64,000 bases of DNA from Porphyridium purpureum (lineage: Eukaryota > Rhodophyta > Bangiophyceae > Porphyridiales > Porphyridiaceae): NCBI GenBank assembly GCA_008690995.1, contig VRMN01000007.1, positions 558,001 through 622,000 of the forward strand, written 5' to 3'. The position numbers and the translations under genes were made by a program. Under the pieces are notes generated by a model. It made no database searches. It saw only the letters and a program-made list of their open reading frames with translations, and was not told the DNA's origin. Below are positions 19,331-29,057 of the stretch, one piece after another (within the stretch, counting starts at the first letter, position 1; each line of letters begins with the position of its first letter).

Positions 19331-22234
19331 ATGGTCAGAGCGGCGACGGCGGCGGTGGCGACGGACAATGGCGCTGCAGCTGCGGCGGTGACGGCAGCGG
19401 CAGACGCCATGAGGGTGGCGCTGGTCAGGACGGGCAACACGTACAAGCAGTTGTACGAAGCGACGTCAATGCGCTCGGGCCTTGTGTTGCTGGTGCTGGT
19501 GAATGTGCTGACGGTGTTGCTAGGCGCGTGCGTGTTCCGGTACCTGATATTTCGTGATGCGATGCTTTCTGAGGAGCAGCGGCAGACGGTTCAGGCACGT
19601 GCGGCAGCTGGCGCCGCGCAAGACAACGCACCGCATCTGTACACGCCGGCCAAGCATGGCGCGCCGCGGCCGCCACCAGAGCAGTACCGCGGACGACGCT
19701 CGTTATGGCAGCGACTCACGGCTCATGGCCTGCGTGGGGGTGAGGGGAACCATCAGCTCGGCTTTGATGCGCAGGTCTACTTGCGCTTCCAGAAACTGTG
19801 CATACTGCTGGTGTTTGTGGCCGGCATGTACGCAAGCTGCGTACTGATCCCGGCAAACGTTTTTGTGTCGTACAAGCATGAAAATAGTAGCGGCTACTCG
19901 TCACAGACAAACGTCTCGCGCCACGCGCCGGGCATGCGCGGGTTCCTGGAGCATACTACCGCACAGAGTCTCAACAAGCACGCGTGGCAGCTCTACTTGG
20001 TCATTCCGTTCTGGCTTATGGTCTCGCTGCTTGTAGCGTATCTGTACCGCGCTGTGGCAGTCAGCACCTGGAAGGAGATTTCCCTGAAGGACTGGATTTT
20101 GTTCTCGCGGCTCAAGAATGACCACACATGGACCGTCATGATCCGAAGGCTCCCTGTATTTGCGCAGCGTGACGGCGCGCTCGGCGCCGCTCTTGAGGAG
20201 GCGTTTCCTGGTTCCGTATTGGACACTCGCATTGCTTACTCGCACATGGCCGCCCTTCAAGAAATTGACGACGAGCTCTGGCGAGTTGAAGAACGCCATG
20301 CGTTCTTGCTCGAGAAGCAAAAGCAACAGCAAGCCGAACAAAAAGACGAATCGCTCCCATCGACTTCCGTACCCCCAGAGATCTCCCAGTCACGGAGCCG
20401 CACTCCGCGAGAGACACTGCACAACTATATGCAGGAGCACGCCATCCGCTTGTGCGAACGACGCGTGACGGAGCTGCTGGAGCGGCGCAGCGCGCTCGAG
20501 AAGAGTAATCATCCGCAACCGCTCGCCTTTGCGACCTTTAATGACTGGCGTCCGCCCAAGCAGATGATAGAGCAAAACAGCAATGGGGGCGAGTACGGCG
20601 ATAGGCCACGGCACTCGTCGTTCCCGTTGGCATCGCTGTGGCGCGAGCCGTGGCTTCTTCCGTCCGCTGCGTTTGAGACATGCGCGTCGTTCTTCCGCCG
20701 CGGTACGATTCATCGCCGCGACGAATCGTCTGGCAAGTTCAATTCTGCGCCACGTCGGTCGCTTTATTCACAGCTCATGGAGTGTGCGGTCATCTCTAAT
20801 GCGCCACAGGCGCAGGACATTATCTGGCAGAATCTGATGCTGCCGACTGTGCATCGCCTGCTTCGTGAGTTTGTGGTCGAGCTGTGTGTCGCCTTTGTGC
20901 TTGTGCTGTTCTCGTCGCCGGTGTCAATGATTGCTGGAGCCAAGCAAGTCGTTAATGAGGCCGGCAGGCTAAGTGGGAACAACTCTACTGATTCTAACGT
21001 GACGCGTCATGAACCGTTTCTGGCCGCCAACGGCAACGAGGCGTCAGCGGTTGCGGACGCTCTCATCTCCCTGCTGCCCAAATTTGTGCTGCAGTACCAG
21101 TACCTGCGCGAGTTTTTGCTGGTGTACACGCCCGTGTTCCTGCTCACACTGGTCAATTCGCTCGCGCCGTCCGTACTGCGCTTTGCTGCATCGTTGGAGG
21201 GGTACATGCTCAAGTCGGTGCTGGAGCTCTCCGTGTTTCGCAAGACAGTGTTCTACGTTGTGCTCAACTCGGTGCTGCTGCCGGCTTTGGCCATGGACAC
21301 AGCATCTGAGTTTGTGACGGCGGTGTACAAGCAGTCGAATGACTTTGTGGATGTGCGGCACGCGCTGCCGCTAATCGAGCGCGTATTTTCTGGCGGCGCG
21401 GCGTTTTTCCTGTGCAACTACCTTGTGCAGCTTGCCGGCACGGGTAATCTAATGCAGCTAATGCGCTTGCCGGCATACTTTTCCATGCTGCTTCGCACGC
21501 AACAAGCCGTGACCTCCGCGGAACGCGCGGAGGCCAAGTGCAACGAGCCGTTTGACTATCCGTACAATTACGCGCAGACCATCGCGGTCATGTGCATGTG
21601 CCTGCTGTTTGGCGGTCTCGTGCCGATCATCTGGCTGTTTGCGCTGCCGTACTTTATCACCAAGCACATTGTGGACACGTTTAACATTGCGTTTGTGCAT
21701 CCGATCAACGAGGGGGGTGAGGACGGAGGCATCCATCGCGACGCGGCGACCTTCCTAGTGTTCTTCTGCCTGGTGTCGGAGCTGCTATTTGCCGGCTCGC
21801 TGTTGTGGCGCGGATTTTTACGCTCGGCAGGACTGATGACGGGCATGGCCGGCGTGCTGCTGGTGTACTGGCTCGTGACGCGGCTGCGGTCCAAGAACGA
21901 CAACCTCGACGACCTCAGCGAGCTCCTTGAGTCTGCTCGCTCGGTCAGCTACTACGAGTCGCTGGACGCATGCGGCAGCGACGCGCAAGCCGCGGCACAG
22001 GGCGGCGTGAAGATCTCGCACGCATGGAGCGCGCGCACGACGCACGCGCCCAACGCCATATCTCGGCCCTCATCGTTCGGCTCTGCGTCACTCGCGCTGT
22101 GCTTACCAGCGCCAACGGACACGCTCGACGAGTCCAACATACGGCATGCCCATTCTCAGGCGAACGGCTCTGTGGCGCGGCGTCTGGAGTTCGGAAACCA
22201 TTGGCGCACGAGCGCCGAACATGACCCGACGTAG
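19331..22234 (+). CDS. CSC1/OSCA/TMEM63-family (DUF221) cation channel
   Basis: Predicted 967-residue multi-pass membrane protein of the hyperosmolality- and mechanically-gated channel family. An N-terminal membrane segment (about 49-74) is followed by GFDAQVYLRFQKL and a second membrane segment ending VLIPANV, as in OSCA proteins. The large cytosolic loop contains TWTVMIRRLP, the RNP-like strand of that loop, and a Gln/Glu-rich coiled stretch. The family hallmark NAPQAQDIIWQNL precedes the main block of channel helices (7TM region). The C-terminal tail of about 100 residues is hydrophilic. The extracellular loop near residue 550 has several N-glycosylation sequons. The start is an ATG directly after a purine-rich leader. 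The frame is complete and intronless. Confidence 0.9.
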   Translation: MVRAATAAVATDNGAAAAAVTAAADAMRVALVRTGNTYKQLYEATSMRSGLVLLVLVNVLTVLLGACVFRYLIFRDAMLSEEQRQTVQARAAAGAAQDNAPHLYTPAKHGAPRPPPEQYRGRRSLWQRLTAHGLRGGEGNHQLGFDAQVYLRFQKLCILLVFVAGMYASCVLIPANVFVSYKHENSSGYSSQTNVSRHAPGMRGFLEHTTAQSLNKHAWQLYLVIPFWLMVSLLVAYLYRAVAVSTWKEISLKDWILFSRLKNDHTWTVMIRRLPVFAQRDGALGAALEEAFPGSVLDTRIAYSHMAALQEIDDELWRVEERHAFLLEKQKQQQAEQKDESLPSTSVPPEISQSRSRTPRETLHNYMQEHAIRLCERRVTELLERRSALEKSNHPQPLAFATFNDWRPPKQMIEQNSNGGEYGDRPRHSSFPLASLWREPWLLPSAAFETCASFFRRGTIHRRDESSGKFNSAPRRSLYSQLMECAVISNAPQAQDIIWQNLMLPTVHRLLREFVVELCVAFVLVLFSSPVSMIAGAKQVVNEAGRLSGNNSTDSNVTRHEPFLAANGNEASAVADALISLLPKFVLQYQYLREFLLVYTPVFLLTLVNSLAPSVLRFAASLEGYMLKSVLELSVFRKTVFYVVLNSVLLPALAMDTASEFVTAVYKQSNDFVDVRHALPLIERVFSGGAAFFLCNYLVQLAGTGNLMQLMRLPAYFSMLLRTQQAVTSAERAEAKCNEPFDYPYNYAQTIAVMCMCLLFGGLVPIIWLFALPYFITKHIVDTFNIAFVHPINEGGEDGGIHRDAATFLVFFCLVSELLFAGSLLWRGFLRSAGLMTGMAGVLLVYWLVTRLRSKNDNLDDLSELLESARSVSYYESLDACGSDAQAAAQGGVKISHAWSARTTHAPNAISRPSSFGSASLALCLPAPTDTLDESNIRHAHSQANGSVARRLEFGNHWRTSAEHDPT

Positions 22235-22419
22235 GTGCTATTGCGGTGCACCACCAAGCCCGAAAGGTCACCAGCCAGCTCAAAATCCCGCAGGAAGCCA
22301 ACCGCCATTAATTAATCTCTCTTAATTAAGATGAATGTTTCATCTCGCACAGCTTAAAAAATAACTGTGGGAAAAAACCCTCTTATTCCCCCCTCCTCCC
22401 CCTCAGAACTAAGTAAAAG

Positions 22420-23216
22420 CGTGGAATTTTAGGGTTCCGCCCCGAGAGACGCCGTAGGGTTTTGAGTACAAAACCCTAGAAAGTTCTATGATGAAAGATT
22501 GTTCGAGAAGCGTGATGATCTCGGACCTGCGAAATGTTTGTCATTGTCGTTTTGTGTGGCCTTGTGCAAAGGTCAAAGGCCGGCCGAAGCTTCTGGATTC
22601 GTTCTTGACGCGCCCTCCCGGCCATTTTCCGGATACGTGGCCGGCTGTGGTTGCGAGTTGTGGAACGAATCAAAACCTGTGGTGGAAATTCGTCCTGTTG
22701 GAGAAATTTGTTCTCCCGTCCTTGCTGGAAAGAGCAAGGACGAAGGGTATAAAAGGACGAAGGGGCAAGCTGGTTCCCAGGAATTTCCAGGTCAAGGTAG
22801 AAGAAGAGGTAAGGGCAAATAGAATAAAAAGAGAATTGGTTAGTTGGATTGAGGCAGTCGTTGGAAGACTTGGGTTGGATTTGCGGGAGAGGCACGCTAG
22901 CGTGTTGTGCGAGCGGATATCGGTCTGGAGTGTTTTTAAAAAGGCAGCTGGGGTTTAAACGTACCTTCCATCACCCTTCACTTGTCAAGACCGGTCCACT
23001 CCCTCTCGTAGTCCCCTATAAGTTGAATTTTCTGTCCTCTCTTCCTTTCTAGCCACTTTTCTCTGATTGTCCTGCTTGTCCTTCCGTTCGTTTCGGTGTG
23101 TCGGTTCGTCGTCGGTTTGTCAGTTTCCGGGGTGTGGCGGTTTCCAGTTCCTGTTATCGGTGAAGCGGTCCGGTTTTGTTGATTCGGTTACAAAGCAGAA
23201 AGGGAGAAATTCCAAG
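22420..23216 (+). repeat. 5' LTR of the young Copia element
   Basis: The ends read CGTGGAATT...AATTCCAAG, so the usual TG...CA dinucleotides sit two bases inside each end as placed by the target duplication. A palindrome TAGGGTTTT-GAGTAC-AAAACCCTA at 22455-22478 contains telo-box-like AAACCCTA. A TATA-like GGGTATAAAAGG lies near 22747 and would be the promoter. Confidence 0.92.
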
Positions 23217-23245
23217 TGGTATCATCGCCCGGTTGTTTGGAGAAA

Positions 23246-24193
23246 ATGGAAAGCCATGAAATGGAAATGAATGTCCCGCAGGAGAATGCGGCATGGATTG
23301 AGGCAGCTAATCAGCTGCATGCGCGCATTGCGGGACAGGAGATGATGATGGCACAAGTGCAGGAAGCGAATCGTAACCTCCATGAAATGATGCATGTTTT
23401 GTTGCGCCAGCAGACCGTGGCGTCTGGGTCTGGTGACAACGATCGTGCCATGGCCGCGTTAATTGGGCGCAGTTTGAGAAAGTTTGATGGTCAGCGTGAC
23501 AAGCTCGTTGTCAATGAATGGCTGATGCGAATGAAGAGCGACCTGGATATCTGCATGCCCGCAGATGCTTTGGACTCGCAGAAAGTGATTGTTGCAAGTC
23601 GCTTTTTCGAGAGGGACGCAGCGCTGCTTTGGGCAGCTCGTCCGGAGGAGCAGAGAAAGGGCCTTGCAGAGGCCGGATGGGATGCGTTCGCAAACTTCGT
23701 GCGCACAGCGTTTGAGCCGCCGCAGGCGCATTTGACAGCGCGCACCAATCTGTATCAGTTGAAGCAAGGGAAAATGACGGTCGCAGAATTTGAGCAGAAT
23801 CTCAGGATGACAGCGTTATCAGTTGAAGATGTGACAGATGCAGAACTGAACACCATCTTCACGCTGGGCTTGAAGGAGAAACTGCGTATTGAGGTGGCCC
23901 GTCAGGACACAAGGACCTTGGAAGAATCACTGAAAGTTGCGTTGGCAGCTGAGCAGGTTGCAAAGTTCGGAGGAGATATGAGTCAAGTGATCAAGAACTC
24001 GTCATCGACTCATAGCAGGGCGTTCTCGTCGCATTCTGGTAGCGCACCAATGGATTTGGGAGCCATGGACAAGCGGAAGTCTGGCAAGACCAAAGTGAAG
24101 TGTTACCATTGTGGAGAACGTGGACACATTAAGCCCAAATGCCCTAAATTGAAGGAGCGCTTGGCAGGTGGTCCGCCAGAGCCGGAAAACTAA
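23246..24193 (+). CDS. Copia Gag
   Basis: A 315-residue Gag-like polyprotein of the Copia class. The central part resembles the UBN2/Gag capsid-like domain (LYQLKQGKMTVAEFEQNL). The C-terminus carries a single zinc knuckle CYHCGERGHIKPKC. It forms the nucleocapsid shell in this family. Gag ends 38 bases before the ATG of the pol frame, so the two parts are separate frames. Confidence 0.88.
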   Translation: MESHEMEMNVPQENAAWIEAANQLHARIAGQEMMMAQVQEANRNLHEMMHVLLRQQTVASGSGDNDRAMAALIGRSLRKFDGQRDKLVVNEWLMRMKSDLDICMPADALDSQKVIVASRFFERDAALLWAARPEEQRKGLAEAGWDAFANFVRTAFEPPQAHLTARTNLYQLKQGKMTVAEFEQNLRMTALSVEDVTDAELNTIFTLGLKEKLRIEVARQDTRTLEESLKVALAAEQVAKFGGDMSQVIKNSSSTHSRAFSSHSGSAPMDLGAMDKRKSGKTKVKCYHCGERGHIKPKCPKLKERLAGGPPEPEN

Positions 24194-24231
24194 GACCTCG
24201 AGAGCCAAGACAGGAGGAGATCTCGAGGGGA

Positions 24232-27200
24232 ATGGAGCCTCCTGTAATGGGTGTTGTGGAAGGTGTTGCGCACGAGGGTGCGAGGTCAAGGCTCTTCTAC
24301 AAACATGGGAAAGTGAGTGGTTCAAAAATCGACTTCTTGATTGACAGTGGAGCGTCGCATAATTTCCTGGGGTCCCGATTCTTGGACGCAAGCGTAAAGT
24401 CCAGTTGCGATGAATGCATGGTCGAGCTTGCGGGAGGACAGAGAATGAAGGTGCACGGCCCCATTGTGCTTGCGGTGGACCTCGGTTTCTGGATAGGGAA
24501 CGTCGAGTTTTATATCGGTCCCATTCGTATGGATGCCATCTTAGGGTGGAAATGGCTCAAGATGGTGAATCCTAAGATTGATTGGCAGAAGGGACTGATG
24601 GAAACGAGGCCCGAGGGGAAGGAAATATGCACGTTGGAAAATGTTGAAGAAGTGGTTCCCGAGCTTGACGGGAAAAATCAGAGCGTGGCTGCTTCGGAAC
24701 ACGAGTTGACTCACATGCCTATGCAAAGAGACTGTGAGACGTGTGTCGTGGCGAAGATAAAGCGACGCCCGGCCCGAAGGCTGGAGAAAGATGTCAGTGC
24801 ATTGTCATTCAATGATGAAGTCGGAATTGACTTGGTGGAGCCTGGGCGAAATGTGAAGTCGGTAGATGGTTCAAAGTTTATTTTGACGCATATCGACAGA
24901 GCCACAGGATGGGTGACATTGGCGGGGCTACGTGCGAAAACCCACACGGCGGTTGCGGACGCTTGGAAAAGTGTGCAAGCCGGGAGAGGATGGCCGAAGG
25001 TTTTGCGAACGGATGATGGGAATGAGTTCAAGGGAGATGTGGGGAGACTGGTGCGTGAACACCTCATAAAGCACGAGGTGGGGATTCCGTACAGGCCAAA
25101 CAGTCATGCTGAACAGGAGCGGTTTCACCACACGCTGAATCAGGGAATCCGTGCGAATCTTGTGCAGGCCGGACTCGGGAAGCGTTGGTTCATGCACGCC
25201 GCGCAGCATTTTGCGTTCATGACGAATAGACTTCACGTGGGCAGGAAGTCTGGAAAGACGCCGTTTGAATTACGACATGGTGAAAAATGGTCGCCGAGAA
25301 ATCTTAGTTTGCCATTCGGGTGCAAGGTGGTCTACAAAGATGATCAGCCTGACAATAAGTATGCACCGCGAGGAAAAGTTGGCATTCTCGTCGGCGTTGG
25401 AGAGCATCCGATGGCAATTTTGGTGCTTCCTCGGGATGACTGGACGAGTGAGACCCCAAAAGTAATTCGCACTCAGGATTTTAAGGCATTTACCCATGAG
25501 TTCCCTTTAAAGGGAATTGAACGAGAGATGGTGAGCCTGAGCCAGCAGGAAGAGTTGCCAGAAGTGGACGAACCATCCGCGGTTGAAGCGGTGCAGGACT
25601 TGGATCGTCGTATCGATGCTCTCAGAGCTAGAGAAGCGGAGCTTGAGAAAGAGATCGAGGCATTGAAAGTGAGAGTGGTTGACGAAGAACGGGCAGCAGG
25701 CACGGGTGGTCCAGTGACGATCCCACAGTTGAACTTAACGACTTTGCTGAAAACTGGAGCGGCGTTGGCGTCTGAGCAAGGACGAGCCGCGATGGAAAAA
25801 GAAGTCAAATCCATGCTGAAATTTGGGGTATGGGATGAGAGTCCCTTGACGCTGGAGGAGGCCCGGAGGCAACCTGGTGCTCGTTTCGTACGCACACATT
25901 TCATTTTCGGTCTGAAATTTGCTGAGATGCCGGAAGAATTTCGCAAGGTGAAGTGCCGCTTGGTGGCCGGGGGAAACAGGATATGGGGGTCCGATGGAGC
26001 TGCGACGAATGACATTTTTGATTATGAGACGCCTGCTGGTTTGTCAGCTATCCGAATGATAATAGCTGTGGCTGCAATTCTGGGCCTTCAGATTGTTAGT
26101 TTCGACATCAGCTCGGCATACCTCCATGCGGACCTGTCTGGGCCACCTACGTTTGCATACTTACCGCGTGAAATTTGTGATTCAAAAGACACAGTAGTCA
26201 GGCTGAGAAAGGCGCTGTATGGCTTGCCCAGGAGCGGCTCGGATTTCTCACAAGATGCTCGGAGGAGATTGCAAAAGTTCCAGTGGAAGCTCGTGCATGG
26301 TGAAAAGAATGTGTACGTCCGGAGAAATGCTGCAAGTTCGTCAGTTGCGTTGTTGGCTCTGTACGTGGATGATGGTCTATTAGCCTGTCGAGAGGAGGAA
26401 CGCCCAGGAATCATCGAAGAATTGAAACAAGAGTTTCTCATAGAAAAAGCACCAGAACTATTGACGGAAGGAGGATCCTTGAGATTCCTGGGGACGAGCA
26501 TTTCCCTCAAAAATGGGAGCGTGAGTTTGGCGAATCAAGAGTATCAAGATGTGGTCATTCGGGAATTTGAGCAGGATATTAGACGCGTATTGCGTGCCGT
26601 GAAGTCACCATCTGAGAAGCTAGATGGCGAGGAAGTTCTGAATTATCAAGTCATCTGGAAGACTTTGAAAGTAAGAGAACACGTCGGGAGGCTGATGTGG
26701 CTCGCCAGAACGGTTCGACCTGATATTGCGTATGCAGTCGGTATGATTGCCCGGTACGTTGACAAGTGGAATGTGGCAGCAGAAAGGCTGCTCGTACGAG
26801 TCGTGCAGTATTTGAAAACACCTCGGGAAGCATTGGAGTATCACGTGTTGGGGAATCTCAAGGAAGGCATCAGAATGGTGAACATTCTTGGATACACGGA
26901 TGCTGACTTTGCTGGTTGTCCAGAGAGTCGTGTGTCGACTTCTGGAAGAGCAACGTACTTAGTTGCTGGAGATTACAAGTACCTAGTGGATTGGTCTTCA
27001 AGAAAGCAGCGTTTCGTGAGCTCGTCGACTTCAGAGTCGGAGCTGGCCGCCCTAGAGGAAACTGTGCAACTCTCGTTGTTTCCTGCATTGTCTTTCTTGC
27101 GAAGTATACGTGACGGAGAGTTCTCGGTGATTTTGATGTGTGACAATCAAGCTGTGATGCGAGCAATAGAGATGGGGTACTCGCCAAAGTTGCATCATAT

Positions 27201-27396
27201 GGCGATAACCCGAGCAACAGATTTGGCCTGGTTGCATCAGGTGTGCGAAAAGCAGAAACTTGTGAAACTGGCATTTGTGAAGACGGACGAAAATGTGGCG
27301 GACTTAATGACCAAGGCCTTATTTCCGGAGGGCCACATTAAGTGCTGGGAGAAGTTACGCGTCCCTCAGACCGGAAGGAGGAGCGTGGAATTTTAG
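24232..27396 (+). CDS. Copia Pol: protease, integrase, reverse transcriptase, RNase H
   Basis: A 1054-residue polyprotein. Parts in order: aspartic protease FLIDSGASHNF near residue 35; integrase zinc-binding region with MQRDCETC and catalytic core with LRTDDGNEF and HAEQERFHHTLN; reverse transcriptase with FDISSAYLHADL and the YVDDG active site; RNase H with GYTDADFAGC, SSSTSESEL and CDNQAV, ending KTDENVADLMTKAL. Integrase before RT identifies the Copia order. The last codons and the stop lie inside the right LTR, a compact layout. Confidence 0.93.
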   Translation: MEPPVMGVVEGVAHEGARSRLFYKHGKVSGSKIDFLIDSGASHNFLGSRFLDASVKSSCDECMVELAGGQRMKVHGPIVLAVDLGFWIGNVEFYIGPIRMDAILGWKWLKMVNPKIDWQKGLMETRPEGKEICTLENVEEVVPELDGKNQSVAASEHELTHMPMQRDCETCVVAKIKRRPARRLEKDVSALSFNDEVGIDLVEPGRNVKSVDGSKFILTHIDRATGWVTLAGLRAKTHTAVADAWKSVQAGRGWPKVLRTDDGNEFKGDVGRLVREHLIKHEVGIPYRPNSHAEQERFHHTLNQGIRANLVQAGLGKRWFMHAAQHFAFMTNRLHVGRKSGKTPFELRHGEKWSPRNLSLPFGCKVVYKDDQPDNKYAPRGKVGILVGVGEHPMAILVLPRDDWTSETPKVIRTQDFKAFTHEFPLKGIEREMVSLSQQEELPEVDEPSAVEAVQDLDRRIDALRAREAELEKEIEALKVRVVDEERAAGTGGPVTIPQLNLTTLLKTGAALASEQGRAAMEKEVKSMLKFGVWDESPLTLEEARRQPGARFVRTHFIFGLKFAEMPEEFRKVKCRLVAGGNRIWGSDGAATNDIFDYETPAGLSAIRMIIAVAAILGLQIVSFDISSAYLHADLSGPPTFAYLPREICDSKDTVVRLRKALYGLPRSGSDFSQDARRRLQKFQWKLVHGEKNVYVRRNAASSSVALLALYVDDGLLACREEERPGIIEELKQEFLIEKAPELLTEGGSLRFLGTSISLKNGSVSLANQEYQDVVIREFEQDIRRVLRAVKSPSEKLDGEEVLNYQVIWKTLKVREHVGRLMWLARTVRPDIAYAVGMIARYVDKWNVAAERLLVRVVQYLKTPREALEYHVLGNLKEGIRMVNILGYTDADFAGCPESRVSTSGRATYLVAGDYKYLVDWSSRKQRFVSSSTSESELAALEETVQLSLFPALSFLRSIRDGEFSVILMCDNQAVMRAIEMGYSPKLHHMAITRATDLAWLHQVCEKQKLVKLAFVKTDENVADLMTKALFPEGHIKCWEKLRVPQTGRRSVEF

Positions 27397-28180
27397 GGTT
27401 CCGCCCCGAGAGACGCCGTAGGGTTTTGAGTACAAAACCCTAGAAAGTTCTATGATGAAAGATTGTTCGAGAAGCGTGATGATCTCGGACCTGCGAAATG
27501 TTTGTCATTGTCGTTTTGTGTGGCCTTGTGCAAAGGTCAAAGGCCGGCCGAAGCTTCTGGATTCGTTCTTGACGCGCCCTCCCGGCCATTTTCCGGATAC
27601 GTGGCCGGCTGTGGTTGCGAGTTGTGGAACGAATCAAAACCTGTGGTGGAAATTCGTCCTGTTGGAGAAATTTGTTCTCCCGTCCTTGCTGGAAAGAGCA
27701 AGGACGAAGGGTATAAAAGGACGAAGGGGCAAGCTGGTTCCCAGGAATTTCCAGGTCAAGGTAGAAGAAGAGGTAAGGGCAAATAGAATAAAAAGAGAAT
27801 TGGTTAGTTGGATTGAGGCAGTCGTTGGAAGACTTGGGTTGGATTTGCGGGAGAGGCACGCTAGCGTGTTGTGCGAGCGGATATCGGTCTGGAGTGTTTT
27901 TAAAAAGGCAGCTGGGGTTTAAACGTACCTTCCATCACCCTTCACTTGTCAAGACCGGTCCACTCCCTCTCGTAGTCCCCTATAAGTTGAATTTTCTGTC
28001 CTCTCTTCCTTTCTAGCCACTTTTCTCTGATTGTCCTGCTTGTCCTTCCGTTCGTTTCGGTGTGTCGGTTCGTCGTCGGTTTGTCAGTTTCCGGGGTGTG
28101 GCGGTTTCCAGTTCCTGTTATCGGTGAAGCGGTCCGGTTTTGTTGATTCGGTTACAAAGCAGAAAGGGAGAAATTCCAAG
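27384..28180 (+). repeat. 3' LTR of the young Copia element
   Basis: Same length as the left LTR and identical by eye. Its end is about 50 bp upstream of the first CTGTACACTAC box of the eL30 gene, so the insertion site is just at the border of that promoter. Confidence 0.92.
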
Positions 28181-28227
28181 AAAAGAACCCCAAAAAATCA
28201 GAAACCCACGCGGACACTTGGACCTTG

Positions 28228-28334
28228 CGCTGTACACTACATGGAAGTGCACTGTACTTCATGCGTGAGGCCACACTGTACACTACTTGTGCGCTCGATA
28301 CATGGTGTGGGTGTACGGTGACGTACAGTTACGC
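28228..28334 (+). promoter_or_regulatory. CACTGTACACTAC-type boxes upstream of eL30
   Basis: CGCTGTACACTAC (28228-28240), CACTGTACTTC (28250-28260) and CACTGTACACTAC (28274-28286) lie 280-340 bp before the eL30 ATG, spaced 22 and 24 bp. Looser TGTAC-containing sites follow to about 28334. The same box is found upstream of two other genes in this window. Role as a transcription-factor site is inferred from recurrence and spacing. Confidence 0.6.
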
Positions 28335-28439
28335 GGCTGCTGCTGCTGCGGCTGCGGCGCGCGGCGGCGCCGAAGAAGAGAAGAAAGAACGCGCGTGGCG
28401 GTGAACGACTGGAAATGGTAAAAGTGAGGCGGTTTACAT

Positions 28440-28565
28440 ATGAAAGTGGGGTGGGAGGGGAGTGACGGAGGGAGGCGAGGGAGAGAGAGAGGAAAGGGGA
28501 GAAAGGGTGGGAGAAGGGAGAGAGGGAGAGAGGTGTGGCGTGTGGGGTGTGGGGAGGGAGCTACG
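28440..28565 (+). promoter_or_regulatory. Purine-rich leader of eL30
   Basis: About 120 bases of nearly pure G/A with GAGA runs end in a GTGTGG-rich stretch and CTACG just before the ATG. Similar purine-rich coding-strand leaders precede at least four other genes here, so it is probably an initiator or 5'-UTR feature of this genome. Confidence 0.5.
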
Positions 28566-28898
28566 ATGGCGAAGAAGAACAAGAGCAGCGTGGACAATGT
28601 GGCGTCACGGCTGGGGCTGGTGATGAAGTCGGGGAAGTATAGCATGGGGTACCGCAGCACGCTGCGCAGCCTGCGGTCGGGCAACTGCAAGCTCGTGCTC
28701 ATCTCGAATAACTGCCCGCCGCTGCGCAAGTCCGAGCTGGAGTACTACGCCATGCTCGCAAAGTGCCACGTGCATCACTTTGCGGGCAACAACATCGAGT
28801 TGGGAACCGCGTGCGCAAAGTTCTACCGATGCAGCGTCTTGAATATTACCGATCCGGGCGATAGCGATATCGTGCGTGCCATGACTCCGGACGCATAG
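28566..28898 (+). CDS. RPL30: 60S ribosomal protein eL30
   Basis: A 110-residue protein matching eukaryotic/archaeal L30e along its full length: [60 protein letters not shown] and [10 protein letters not shown] are hallmark segments. It is a component of the large cytosolic ribosomal subunit and its fold is shared with kink-turn RNA-binding proteins. The ATG at 28566 gives the usual length (about 105-115 residues). The gene is intronless. It is convergent with the ePHD gene, 159 bp away. Confidence 0.97.
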   Translation: MAKKNKSSVDNVASRLGLVMKSGKYSMGYRSTLRSLRSGNCKLVLISNNCPPLRKSELEYYAMLAKCHVHHFAGNNIELGTACAKFYRCSVLNITDPGDSDIVRAMTPDA

Positions 28899-29057
28899 TT
28901 TATGATTCCTAGGAACGCCGCTCTGCTGTAAAAGGTTAATCAACAGATGTGTGCTTTCTTGTGAGATTTGATTCCAACCTTTCGCTTTTGATACCCGATT
29001 ACGCAAAACAAGAAGAAAAAGAAATGATAGGCACCTTGACTCTCGCGCCAAGTGGTC

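Larger units (their letters stand above)
22420..28180 (+). mobile_element. Young, apparently whole Copia (Ty1/Copia superfamily) LTR retrotransposon
   Basis: Two 797-bp direct repeats (22420-23216 and 27384-28180), identical as far as I can read, flank a gag frame and a pol frame in the Copia order protease, integrase, reverse transcriptase, RNase H. The 5-bp target duplication AAAAG is at 22415-22419 and 28181-28185. A primer-binding site TGGTATCA, matching the initiator Met-tRNA end, follows the left LTR at once, and a purine tract GGAAGGAGGAG precedes the right LTR. It looks whole, with no obvious break. Near-identical LTRs mean a very recent insertion. It lies between the CSC1-like gene and the eL30 promoter. 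No envelope gene is present. Confidence 0.95.
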
